A stretch of DNA of 35,404 nt from Phoronis australis. Taxonomy: Eukaryota > Phoronida > Phoronidae. Made by a program: the position numbers and the translations under genes. Shown one piece after another: positions 1 through 10,732 of this stretch. Every line of letters begins with the position of its first letter. Position 1 is the first letter of the stretch. The stretch spans positions 1 to 35,404 of the forward strand of contig NMRA01000572.1 in NCBI GenBank assembly GCA_002633005.1, given 5' to 3'. The notes under the pieces were generated by a model. That model worked only from the letters and a program-made list of their open reading frames with translations, was not told the origin of the DNA and made no database searches.

Positions 1-374
1 GAAATTATTTTCGTTGCTTTTATGAACTATATTTTATCAATTACAGTTATTACCTCGTTCATTTTTCCGGTCGTCTTTATTAATTTCAGATATCGGCGCT
101 TCATTGACATCTTTGACTCCTCCCTTCATTAAATAGGAGGCATATGTCTTCTTCTAACTTTCTTCCGTCTGGGACATCTACGCTTATTAACTCTGAGAAG
201 AAACTGATAAGTGTCCCAGATGAGTCTTTCATCAGGATTTCCAGAGGCCTCCCTTTCCCTTTCCTAAACAGTGCTGCTGTGACGTCACACCCTGTCATTG
301 CATGCAATTTTCAAGCAATACTGCAGCGAGACCCCTTGTTACCGAAACACATCGTTGTTTATATATTTATTTAA
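1..374. other. no recognisable feature
   Basis: Short open frames overlap on both strands (about 144-374 plus, 101-307 minus), but neither translation resembles a family I know and neither has a supporting context. I see no repeat or RNA gene here. The stretch ends at the border of the 192-bp duplication. Confidence 0.5.
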
Positions 375-757
375 ATAGCATTGGGACTCCGCCACGTGGC
401 TGCGCACCAAATTAATGGTGATTTGTATTTTATCACGGAAGACATTATGTCGACCATCGACAAATGACTCCGCGAAACTAAAACATTGAAAACACTATAC
501 ACTACACTGAATTTCGACATCATGTAAAAATTTCTTCAAAAAGTTACAACTAGGCGAGTTAACTGAATAGCATTGGGACTCCGCCACGTGGCTGCGCACC
601 AAATTAGGGGTGATTTGTATTTTATCACGGAAGACATTATGTTGACCATCGACAAATGACTCCGCGAAACTAAAACATTGCAAACACTATACACTACACT
701 GAATTTCGACATCATGTAAAAATTTCTTCAAAAAGTTACAACTAGGCGAGTTAACTG
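375..757. repeat. tandem duplication, 192-bp unit x 2
   Basis: Two adjacent copies, 375-566 and 567-757, start with ATAGCATTGGGACTCCGCC and end with GGCGAGTTAACTG. They differ at only a handful of bases, for example ATTAATGGTG against ATTAGGGGTG and GTCGACC against GTTGACC, plus a small length difference. The near identity suggests a recent duplication or an array collapsed to two units by assembly. No coding potential is visible. Confidence 0.93.
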
Positions 758-1080
758 TCTTACATCTTGACAGCTGTCTGCTTTTCGCTTGTAGTGATCA
801 TGAGAGTAAACACAGGCTTTAATGAACGAAAGTTTTTAATAATTAGTTTTTGTTTCCTGCGGTCCCGCTTTTTGCAGTTACCTTTATTAAATACACAACT
901 TTTGTCACCAATTGTGTACTTCGATTTTCGTGGTGCAATTTTTAATATCTTGTTGTCCAGTTGTTTGGATTTCCCACCCGAGTACTTGAACTAGCAGGGG
1001 AAAGCTGCATGAACGATTGTACCTCCATTTTTTAAGGTCCTTTCTGGGTTTTTGGCAGGCTATTTCCGAGTAAAATTTGT
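758..1080. other. no recognisable feature
   Basis: Spacer between two tandem repeats. A short open frame at 767-994 on the plus strand does not resemble any protein I recognise. Nothing else can be supported. Confidence 0.5.
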
Positions 1081-1087
1081 CTTTCAC

Positions 1088-1815
1088 GGCTCATTGGGTT
1101 TTCAGTGCAGCACGATTGGTGGATTTATATCAGTTTAAGCCGATACCTTGAAAATCTAACCGTCTCAAAAATGGCAAACCGTGGTTGAGATTTTTGAGGG
1201 TTTCTGCCAGGGACAATCCAGAGTGTATTTTGTCTGTCGGTCATAGGGCATTTAGTGACCTGTGACATGTATTGAATCTCATGTAATTGTTTTTGTGGTA
1301 TCTCGAATGTATGTGCTAGCTCATTTTTGGGGGGTCTTTTTGGTTTCTGCCGGACCCATTCTAGAGTGTAGTTTGTCTGTCATGGGTCATTCAATGTTCA
1401 GTGCGGTACTATTGTTCGTTTCAGTTTTAGCCGGTACCTCGAAAATCTAGTCTAGATCAAGTTTTGGTGGCATACCATGGTTGAGATTTTTGGGGGTTTC
1501 TGCCGGGCACAACCCAGAGTGTAATTTGTCTGTCATAGGGATTTTAGTGATCTGTGACATGTATTGAATCATATGGAATTGATTTTGTGTAGTACCTCGA
1601 ATGTATGTGCTAGCTCATTTTTGGGGGGTCCTTTTTTGGTTTCTGCCGGACCCATTCCAGAGTGCAATTTGTCTGTCATGGGTCATTCGGTGTTCAGTGC
1701 GGTTCTATTATTCGTTTAAAATCAGTTTTGGTTGGTACCTCGAATATCTAGTCTAGCTCATTTTCTGGGCTGTTTGTAAGGCCCCCAGGGGTCACACCCA
1801 GAGTGCAGACAACGG
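1088..1815. repeat. higher-order tandem array, 296-bp dimer of 143- and 153-bp monomers
   Basis: The landmark TTTCTGCC followed by a CCAGAGTGTA-like block recurs at 1201, 1344, 1497 and 1640, giving alternating spacings of 143, 153 and 143 bp and an exact dimer period of 296 bp. Units also share TTTGTCTGTCATGGG, TCAGTGCGGT and GGTACCTCGAAAATCTAG. A diverged partial unit precedes the array from about 1088 and another follows at about 1780-1815. Alternate monomers are more alike than neighbours, which is the signature of a dimeric satellite. No coding is implied. Confidence 0.88.
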
Positions 1816-2454
1816 CAGACGTCCATTTCTGTACATACTGAGGTGGACTTTAAATGCTTCGGTGGTCAGATGTTGGTACCTCGTTCATCTATGCTAAGTG
1901 CTCTGGGCTGCCGGTCTAACATCTAGCTAGTTAGAGTGCGTGCCTCTGGCCAAAAGACGGTCTCTGCTTTGGCAAATGAACTCTGGTGACACGCACGCGC
2001 TCGCTTATTCGCAGACGAATTTCAAAACAAACGTCACGTGACAACATGTTTGTTCGTCCAGACATTTTTCTCGCCGTGTTGCCGATCATACATGTAGATG
2101 CACAGATTTGTATTTAAACCTGCCGTTAATCCAGACTCCACGGGAACTTAAAAGATCTTAGAGATGCTACTTATAAAACTTAATGAGGATTTTAGGTAAT
2201 TTGCTTNGCCCCCCCCCCTAAATCCGCCTATGTGAAATCGCCATATCGAAGACGGCGATTTCGAGGCAGTCAGTCGCCGAGTTTTCGCCCTGGAATTTCA
2301 GCACAATTTTCTGTAAAATGGTCGTAATTTAGCTGCAAAGTTTGATAGCAATGCACCACAGATTTGTTGAAAGTCTTTCATAGATTACATATACGTCACA
2401 GAGCGTAAATTTTATGAATCTTAGCTTCCGATTTCACCCGTTTCGGAGACCGGG
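1816..2454. other. no recognisable gene; C-run with an ambiguous base
   Basis: No coding similarity seen. A run of about ten C follows a single N at 2207, the usual context of a homopolymer sequencing ambiguity. A short self-complementary stretch lies near 2238-2263 (TCGCCATATCG / CGGCGATTTCGA), too weak to name. Confidence 0.5.
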
Positions 2455-2523
2455 TTATAATAAGCGCCCCCCCCCTGAACCGAACTTTTCTAAGCGCCCT
2501 GGGCGGTTATTACGGTGAATACG
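2455..2523 (-). mobile_element. solo end of a CCG...GGGCG-type inverted-repeat transposon (candidate)
   Basis: Read on the minus strand from about 2521, the block runs CCGTATTCACCGTAATAACC, then CGCCCAGGGCGCTTA, a frayed stretch and a C-run. The plan, CCG then a TA-rich stretch then (T)AACCGCCC with GGGCG palindromes, matches the termini of the elements at 15005-16363 and 17381-20079. A TA dinucleotide abuts the outer end (2522-2523). I found no matching left end in the window, so this is either a solo end or part of a larger rearranged copy. Confidence 0.45.
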
Positions 2524-5284
2524 GTACATACAGTCGTTGAACGGCGAAAATTAATGCCCAACTTGCCGAGAAACAAACCTTGTCGTCACTCAGAGAAACG
2601 AAAAGTCCGAGAAAAGGAGACAGGAAGTCCACTAAAAAAGATGCATACGCACAGTTCTGATAGGTGGTACCCCGTTTTTTTAGTCCTCTCGATTTTTTGT
2701 CCACATGGACAGAAATTCGAGCCCCCCATTTTCAAGGCTGGGCGCGCGCATGCTCGCGATTGATTAGTCTTCTAATGGGATCAGAGAATTGTACTATTTC
2801 AGTGCACAAATGTCCTACGTATTTTAAATCAAGAGTAGCGTGAATTTGACACCAGTTACTTATTTCTCGGGAGTTTTGAGACTGCTCAGACGATGCATCA
2901 TGTGGCGTACGAACTTGGAATTCAAAAACACTATCAGAATAGGTGGCCTTTGAGTAGTAAAAAACTTATGACTTTAAAAATACTGTTCTGTTTTGGCCCT
3001 AGCTATGGTTATGGTATTCGTGAAACATCCTTTTACAACGAACATTTCAAATGTTTTAACTTCCAACAGCCATCATCTCTTACTCGGGATAAGCCGGCTT
3101 CATGCTATCAGAGGGAAATGAAGTGTAATATTTATACTTGGGCCGAAGTTCTTCGAAAACACTGCCAACTAATAGGGTAAGGTATACAAAATCAGATAAG
3201 AGATAATGATCCCCTATAGCAGTTCTGAACCTGCTGACCAATATGGGAGAATGCCACCCGATTTAATTAGACTTTTTTGTCGTCTTAATCGGTCTATATC
3301 CATATCGCCTCGCATACGGTCGACCTTACCTTGCCAAGAGGTGTCGCGTTAACCTGTGAGGAAGGTGAGAAACGACGCTAGCGACGTCAATGGTTCATAA
3401 GCAGAGTGAATGCCGCTATGTTACGGTCATCGTTCCCGCTTGTCCGAACTAAGCAGCTGCGAGGAAAGCGGAAATATCGTTTTATTTACTTTCTCGGGAG
3501 TCCGAAATGCTTAAGAAGTGGCTCATGGTAGTGAAGAATGCCGTAAATAGCAAGTATGAGGCCGTGAAACATCTCCGTGTCTGTGGCCTGCGGGCGTCGA
3601 CAGTGCCTGACGAATGCCGGCTTACCAAATAACTCCATACGTTCCATTGTCTGAGCTTGTTCACGGCGCCTCTCTAGTATTTCTTCATCACTGTATTCCT
3701 GTTTGATAGCCTGTAAAACTTAACGATCCACCAGCGAAGTCGGGTCTGATGAGCTCTAGCTCGTCCTAAGTCGGGATTGCGAGTTGCCATGTTGGCGTTT
3801 ATTACTGAGCGTTCTGTTTCAAAATGAATTATTCTCTCCTAACCAATACTGAAACTGAAACAAAGTCTGTCTCATTAGATGCAATTTGTAATGCCTTTGG
3901 AGTGTTCGTGAGTGCAAATGATTTGAGAAGCCAGCAATGAATAAATCACTGCGTTACCGGCTTTAGGTGCAATAAAACTAATTGACGGGACACCGAGGCC
4001 AAGTGAGCTCAGCTAATTTAGTGCCGGTTTGCTGGCAGAAACTGTTGTGAAACAACTCGATTTCCATCCCACAGCGAGGTGTTAGGGGAATCTTTATTTA
4101 CATTTACACTACTCAAATAATGATTGTCAATGCACAACTTCTGCCCTGACGGCGCTGTGGCCAAAGCGGAACCTGAATTCGCGGCCCCTGACGAGTAAGT
4201 AGATTTTCAGTTTCCTGGTAATTCACCAACATAATCACGTGCACATTACTTTGGCTCACTAGTATAGTATTTTCTTGACTGGCAGTTTAGTTTCCACTGA
4301 ACTTTGACTAGTTTATGTCCGTGATGTCTGATCAGTTCGGGATAACGAGTCAATCCGGCCGGCCGCGACGGGCCTGATCGGGCTTCTAGCCACTGACTAG
4401 GATAACAAGCGTTTTGTGTTTAACTCAAAAAATCACAAGTCTAAACAACACAGATCTAGCTTCTCATGTCTGTATCTCACGGAAAGTACTTCGATATTAT
4501 CTCCGAACAGACCCCAAACTCCTCCTACGGACCTTATTGGCCTGCCGAACTTTGTAGGCTACGGTGTGTCCAAATACCAATAAATCCGTAAGAGCCAAAT
4601 AAAACAACACGTTTTTATGAGAACTCGGTGTATTTTTAAGGGTTTTACATCGAAGTTTGATGATTTATTGGTGTTAAACGATGACTTCAAGCGATAAGCT
4701 GACACCAGTAACCCGTGTTGTGAACTGCTGAACAGACTGCGTGTGAAACCGATGACGTCATTGGATAATTTGAACACCTCCGTCTGCTCATTTTATACTT
4801 TGATAGGCAGAATTGTTTATTACATTTTATGGCCCTGTTGCCAACACTCATTAACTCTGCAAGAGCCTGTGAATACAGTATGACTGATTATAGCTGGGGC
4901 AATTTTAACAGTGCTTTCCCACTAGAGGTGAAACTTCGCTTTAAAAGGTTAACTCCGGTAGATAATCTGCAAGCAAAACTTTGCAGCAAATAGTAGGATT
5001 TAAAAGTAAAGCTTCAGTATTCACCGAAACTGCGGAGTAGTGGGAAAGGTGAGAGCGAAACTTTGGCGACGTTATCGGTAGAGGTCGCAGTAATGATATC
5101 GGATCATGCGAGACTTGATCAATGAGATAGATATCTCGCAAAACCTGTTCTTTGTTATTGAGTCAGTTTACATAGCTACATTTCAATTCATAAATTAATA
5201 AAAGAATATACATCAGATGTAGACTGACACTGATCATTTTCATAAACACTGGTAAATCATTGATGGTGGGAGAACAATTTTCAG
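2524..5284. other. 2.8-kb stretch without recognisable genes
   Basis: No translation on either strand matches a family I recognise, and I see no tandem array, RNA gene or transposon terminus. The open frame at 2893-3180 (plus, 95 codons) is the longest, but it looks random in composition and has no neighbours to support it. Because the ASPH gene ends at 7706 on the minus strand, this is downstream intergenic DNA relative to ASPH. Confidence 0.5.
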
Positions 5285-5486
5285 TTAAAGGCGAAGGCAA
5301 CCTTTTTCATGTCATTTTTTCGTAATTTAATTAATTACTCGTCGTCTAATCCGGAAATGACGTTTTGGGAGGCAAGAATTTCGCGCCAATTTCTTTTCAT
5401 ATAGACTGACTATGAGAGCAGTCGAGTCAGTCATCGTTTTACCTGGGTTGTGATAAGTTCGGTCGTCGTTTGCTTTTGTTTACGAG

Positions 5487-6305
5487 TCAGTCAACATACC
5501 ACGCTGTTGCTGCGTACTGGGGTGTACTCATTATTGTCTCACGTACAGAGTAAGAACTGTCCCACTTGCCTGAGTGTCCCGCGACACACTCCCACTGAAG
5601 AGTGATCTGAGCACCCAAGTTGCTTGCATCCCGCCGTGTGACTCCCTCGCCACACACCTGGCACCTTCTAAATAGCTCCAATACAAGTCCACAATAAACT
5701 TACCAAACTTAGGCTCACCGATCTGTTCATTGGATGACGAACTGTCCTCTTCACTGGGTGTCGAACTGGGCGTGTATTCACTCCCACTACTCAACATCGC
5801 TGCAGGGCTGCTTTTAGGCTCTGGGCTAGAGAAACAGCACAGGGCGAATCACTGCTAGGTCCCGAAATTGCACGCAATGGGGTAAGTTCGGAGGCACGGG
5901 TGACAGTAGATGAAGTGCCTCCAGTCACTGTATATAGTAGCCACAGCTCGCGAGACTTCTCGCTTCAAAAACGCACTTCTCGGGGTTGGCAACGGGGTAC
6001 TGCCGCACCGGAAATCAACAGCGACGGTATGGTACCCTTCTTCAGGCGTTGTTTCGCAGGGTCCTTCATCAATTCAGCATACATATCTCTGTCGTAATCT
6101 TACGGCAGAAAATGCTTACCACACACTCGGTAACTCTCCACTACTTTGTACGTTGCGTGGACGGGTAGCGCTGCGTTCTTCACATGAACGAACTAGCAAA
6201 GTACGGCGAAGTGTGTCATCCTTCGGAAAGCGGCGCAAGGTAGCCAGGCAAAGTGCGTGTGAGACAATGATGAGTACATCCCGGCACGCAGCAAAAGCGT
6301 GGCAT
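5487..6305 (-). pseudogene. THAP-domain transposase relic (Kolobok type)
   Basis: The minus-strand start at 6305 opens with MPRFCCVPGCTH, the first Cys pair of a C2CH THAP finger. After a frame change, RRFPKDDTLRR follows near 6240, then YRVCGKHF near 6115 (second Cys and His), then after an in-frame stop KKGTIPSLL near 6015, matching the THAP AVP-like box. Downstream is a Ser/Glu-rich linker (about 5710-5790), then KFIV, LFRRCQVCG and a later C...GH with KWDS (5534-5690). I recall this Cys-rich module from THAP-type transposases of invertebrates and fish. No catalytic core remains, and several frameshifts and stops show it is dead. Function in life would be DNA binding at the transposon ends. 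Confidence 0.78.
5496..5545 (+). pseudogene. second, inverted copy of the THAP start
   Basis: In the left arm of the fold-back element the same THAP beginning is read on the plus strand, with PRCCCVLGCTH following a start codon changed from ATG to ATA at 5496. Homology to the right arm stops near 5545, before the rest of the domain. It is a by-product of the inverted duplication and could not make a protein. Confidence 0.7.
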
Positions 6306-6573
6306 GTTGACTGACTTGTAAACAAAAGCAAACGACTATCGAACTTATAACAACTGAGGTAGAACAATGACTGACTCGACAGCTCTCACAGACTATAATG
6401 AAAAGAAATTGACGCGAAACTCTTGCCTCCCAAAATGTCACTTCCGGAGTAGAGGACGAGAAATTAATCAAATTACAAAAAGCTGTAATTAAGTGAAAAA
6501 TGTGTCTGGGATAATCAACGAACCTTATTTTTTTGCTAAAAGTGACATGAAAAAAGGTTGCCTTCGCCTTTAA

Positions 6574-7705
6574 CCTCGAACCCATCACTCAATATTAGTT
6601 TGAGAGAATTTTTCTCCGATTACTGAATCGCCATACAGCGATAACTGCAGTATCGCTGTCTAGTGGGAAAGGTAATTGAAGTTTCAGCAAAGCTTTGGGA
6701 AACCAAAGTTCGACTAATGGTAAAGCACCATAAGTCCAGACACTTCATCTGTCAAAGTAAACGTAAATGACCAATCCATGTCATGTCAAAACCTATCAAA
6801 ACGGGAGAAAAAAAGAAGTGAGCCGCATTCTCCTTACTTCAGAGACAGGGTCTAGTGATTAGCGTAATGATATAATATATTATGACTAATGTGCACACAA
6901 CTATTTGTTTCAAAAACACTTAGAATAATTTCTGGCATTTGTAAGAATTTAGTAAGCTCCTGAAAAGTAGAAAGTGTCACACTTAATCATCATTTTTATC
7001 CTAAATTAAAGAAAGTATACCATGTCTTTCAAAATTGCAATACAAAATTTTGCAAGGATCTTGCTGGTTCACACTCAACCACCTTTGCATAAAATGAGCA
7101 ACCAAATTACTTCAATATCTCATTGGAATGTTCATTAAATAACCACTTTTTCTGTCAAATAACAACATGCCACTGTCAATAAATTAATTTACACATTTTG
7201 TTTTTTAACATGTCCTTTGTTACAACATTACAGCCTGAGTAGGGCAGAGATCACTTCCAACCAAAATAAGATAATGATGCTTCTAAAACTGTCTTCTTCA
7301 AGTAGTATGGCCACAGTAGATTTTTGTATAACACAAATATGACACAATAAATATACTCCCTAAGGTAGTTGAAAGTCTATAACACGAACAAACGCGTTCC
7401 CTCCCGATAATCCCTGAAATAATCCCTGTATTATGCAGGCAAACTTTTCATTGGAACATAAATTTGCTGGAACAGGAAACTGTTCAGACCTGCCAGAAGA
7501 CTACAGAACTTGGTGCGAGTCTAGATTACAAAAGAATACAACAGATTAGTGCAAACAATTCCTGTAAAAAGATTTCTGCTAACTCTCTGGGATTCTGAAG
7601 TAAATGGATGCTACTAAAGTTCCATTACTAGACTGCTGAGTCAGTACTACCAAAGTGTGCCACTGGGACCAAGACCAAATTACACCTGATGGTTACCACT
7701 GTGAG
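6574..7705 (-). other. 3' flank / probable 3' UTR of ASPH
   Basis: This is the minus-strand sequence immediately downstream of the ASPH stop at 7706. It is AT-rich and contains no recognisable coding. I could not identify a convincing AATAAA on the minus strand close to the stop, so the end of the transcript is undetermined. The Kolobok-like element begins 1.1 kb beyond the stop. Confidence 0.4.
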
Positions 7706-7856
7706 CTATATTGGGGACAACTGGCGCCTCCTGTGGGCATTGATGTCTGGATGCCAGAAATCCACGATGAGCACCAGCCGTAAACTGTGACCTTCATGCC
7801 AGACTTCATGCTCAAATGAATCATCAAACACGATGAAAGCTCCTTCGTTCCAAGTC
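7706..7856 (-). CDS. ASPH: ASPH terminal coding exon (2-oxoglutarate dioxygenase C-terminus)
   Basis: Aspartyl/asparaginyl beta-hydroxylases hydroxylate Asp/Asn in EGF-like domains in the ER lumen, using Fe(II) and 2-oxoglutarate. This 151-bp exon follows a minus-strand acceptor TTCTTCAG and begins with the last base of an Arg codon, then TWNEG, FDDSFEHEVW, LRLVLIVDFWHP and RRRQLSPI before TAG (7706-7708). FEHEVW carries the second iron-ligand His of the family, and the Arg of SLRLVLIV is the residue known to bind the 2-oxoglutarate carboxylate. The ending closely resembles vertebrate ASPH, which also stops a few residues after an R-rich QRRSLPAI-like tail. The exon joins 14051-14181 in phase 2. 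All catalytic residues expected here are present, so the gene looks functional. Confidence 0.95.
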
Positions 7857-10470
7857 CTGAAGAACATAATGATAGCTATACACTTAAAATGTACAGTGAA
7901 CTTGTCCATGTATATTAGGGTATGCTCATCAGCGTTGTTGTTACTGCAAAATACAAATTTTTACACTGTTGAGATTTTTAAAAGATTTAGTGTAAGTGTT
8001 GATGGTGTTTCATCAATATGGCTCCAAAAAGTTACCTAGACATTATCAAGAAGCTGGGTTTATATTTAGCCAAATACAAACAAAGATTTTAACTCAGTAC
8101 AGTTAATATATTTTCTGATAGTAGAAAGCCTCAAGAATTTGATTTTCGACTTTATACCAATGACATGAATTGGTTTATGTGATGAATGTGTTTTTAGTAA
8201 AATTTAGTAATTTTTTTATAGCCCCCATGCAAAAGTTCAACGTCTTAAAAATAATTTCTAACATTCATGTGGAGGAATTTCTCCCTTACTCTGGTCACCA
8301 CTCCGAGTCCCTAAGCCCCAGACAACTTTTATGGTCCCTATGTAGCACCCCTTTTGTATTGATGTAGATCTGAGCTAATGAAGTTGAAAGGTAATAGCTA
8401 GCACTACTTTCTTAACAATGGTAGTCATTATTACCCTCAAATTGTTTTTCTCTGGCATTTGCACAGAGTTAAAGCCTGCAATATGGAGAGCAGTTTTAAC
8501 TTAGTACATTTAAAATATTACAAAAAGACTAAAAAGTTAATTTGCGTTGATCTTAACAAACTGCCATTTCCCAAAGGAACGCTGGTTTTAAATTTGTTTC
8601 ATACCTGTTTTCATTACTTTATTTTAATACTCCTGTCTAGTTATTTTTTTTTCTTACCGGTTAGGGTTGCCATCTTTTTATTTTGTGTTTAAATGGAGTA
8701 TCAAAACAACTTAAAAGTCAGTTAATTGTGAACCCATCCCTGAATTTTCAAGCTTACAGCTACACCAAACATGTTGCAGCAAACAAAACTACAGGTGCCA
8801 TTAGTTCAATTTCAATTTTTATTAGAACTCAAATCATAAAATATATACAACAGTGCAAATATGGTGATAGCCAAACTGAAGTTTTGGAACCTCTGGACAA
8901 TTCTGGTTGCAGTAACTACATAACTATTCTAGCTTTTCCTCAGTCATAAAAAATGAAATCACAGCTCATGCCCACCGACCAACCTCATCCACTGCTTGCA
9001 CTCTCTCGTTGACTACAAAGCTACCCATCTTAGTTGTCTTCACAGGTGTTCCAGTACAACTACAAGTTAACTATAGAAACTGACACATTTCCACAAATAG
9101 CAGTTTTCTGGTTCGTGTACTACTCCTGGAGTAAAGTAGTTCGGCATGCACTCAGGGCCATAAGGGATTTTTAAAAAGTTATTGACATTTAATTTAGTCA
9201 CTGTGTGTTGTTTATACGACGACGTGTCCGGATTTTATTCTTGACGTTATGAGAAATATTTTCTGTTCAGGCCCCCATACACAACTAGGCCACAGCTAAG
9301 TCTGTCCGCAGGATATCGCGCGTTCAAAGTAGTGTAGATAGTGACCTGCAGCAGCCGAAGGAGACGGAGCCAAAGTAAAGCTGGTTAAAAATCAAACATA
9401 GTGCAAGGCCCAGCACTCAGAAAGGGGCGCGGCGCACACGCAATTGTTACAGAGACATTGCATCTCTGTCCTATGTTGTGTAAGTGCCGGTGTGCTATAA
9501 CACATATCAAAAACTAATGTACATCCACGTAACCACGTTTCACTACCCTTACAAATTGTCTGTTGCTCTCTGATAAGCATCGCAGATGCAAGAATCTCGC
9601 TAAAGAAGATAGTGTGATCGTGTGCTTCGTTTGCAATGCCTCACCATACGTCTCGACGTCTTAAGTCTAGCGTGTTCGTGAGATTCTCACCCTTGCGCCC
9701 CCGATCGCAGACTAGGGTAGAGTTCAGTAGCTGTCTTGGGAAATACAAAAATCTAGCCAAAATCACGCTTTCAATTAAAAAACACAATACATCACGTAAT
9801 TTCATGAATTCGTGCTTTTTAGCGAAGTTCTAGCGTTACGAGCTTAACCCCAGATGTAAACCTAAAAAGATTTAACTTGCGGCGACCCAATTTTGCTTGC
9901 TCATCCACTGGTCTGTGTACTTGTGGTCTTGTTAATTCACATCCTAGCTGTACCGTCTGAGGTACAACACCCTGAACTCCATGGTGTCCCGAGATTAAGA
10001 TGAATCCCGACAAGGACACCGGGACCCTGTGGCACTCTCTGTCTGCGGCGACTAAGAAAATCCTCCACCAATCATTTCGAAAAATGACAAGTCAGTTGAA
10101 TCAGATTTGGTAGTCGTTGCTTCTTGTGGTCCTAGGGGTAGGCTAACAAGAATACAGGACCTGGAGTCCGATGCAACGGGCCTGGAACCTGATAGGTGTT
10201 TCCGACCGGAGTTCCATATCTACTTTCCACAGGACCTTGTCTTCATGTCTATGTTACCGCCTTCAGTTGATAGTTTTGAGACAAAAAAGAAACGTGATCT
10301 TAAACTACAGACCATGTTTTTTGTATTACTTAATATAGTTTTAGAGGCATTTCAGCTGTAAGTGTGTTTAATTGTGTTGACTGTTACATTGCTAATTATT
10401 ATTGTTCTATTTTTACCCGAGGTGATGCCTTACTTGCAGCAAGGGTAAATAATTTTGGGAAGTATTACTA
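7857..10470 (-). other. ASPH intron, left part; nothing recognised
   Basis: Part of the 6194-bp intron 7857-14050. Several short open frames occur (for example 8170-8367, 8459-8692, 8683-8949 and 9819-10019), but none resembles a known protein, and their AT-rich composition explains them. A 37-codon frame starting at 10001 on the plus strand (MNPDKDTGTLW...) looks somewhat coding-like but is unrecognised. No repeat of note. Confidence 0.45.
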
Positions 10471-10732
10471 GCGATTTCCGTATATAAGTTGGGGAAACCA
10501 AACGTCTTATGTAAAAATACACCAGGGCCTATACTCAGCAATGCCGAATACACGAACACAGTATAAATACTGTAGCTCACCCTAATTATATCCTAGTGGG
10601 AATAGCATTATTTTTAGATTTCAAGCATGCATTTTTATTCTCAGATATGCATCCCAGGTATATTTTAGGGAAAAATTTAAGATACGCAAATTGGCCATAT
10701 ATTCTCCTGGACTTATATACGGAAATCTACGG
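10471..10732. mobile_element. short inverted-repeat element (MITE candidate), about 260 bp
   Basis: The left end GCGATTTCCGTATATAAG is preceded by TA (10469-10470). Read inward on the minus strand, the right end is CCGTAGATTTCCGTATATAAG. The shared 16-base core GATTTCCGTATATAAG is perfect. The right terminus closely resembles the terminus of the pogo-like element at 15005-16363 (CCGGGATTTTCCGTAGATAAG), so this is probably a non-autonomous relative. No coding inside. The exact outer boundary is uncertain by a few bases because the two ends differ outside the core. Confidence 0.65.

Larger units (their letters stand above)
5289..6569 (-). mobile_element. Kolobok-like fold-back DNA transposon (non-autonomous)
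   Basis: The element is 1281 bp and bounded on both sides by TTAA (5285-5288 and 6570-6573). It starts AGGCGAAGGCAACC and ends with the reverse complement. The inverted arms are long: about 5289-5545 pairs with 6257-6569. The right arm carries about 55 extra bp near 6478-6535. Each arm contains the start of a THAP zinc-finger coding region, in opposite orientations. The centre holds the rest of a broken minus-strand transposase gene. TTAA target duplications and an N-terminal THAP domain are known traits of the Kolobok superfamily. PiggyBac also uses TTAA but lacks THAP. The structure suggests that the 5' end of an autonomous element was duplicated in inverted orientation, replacing its 3' half. 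Confidence 0.8.

Noticed and set aside
5910-6314. 134-codon plus-strand open frame
   Set aside because: It is the antisense shadow of the decayed THAP transposase on the minus strand.
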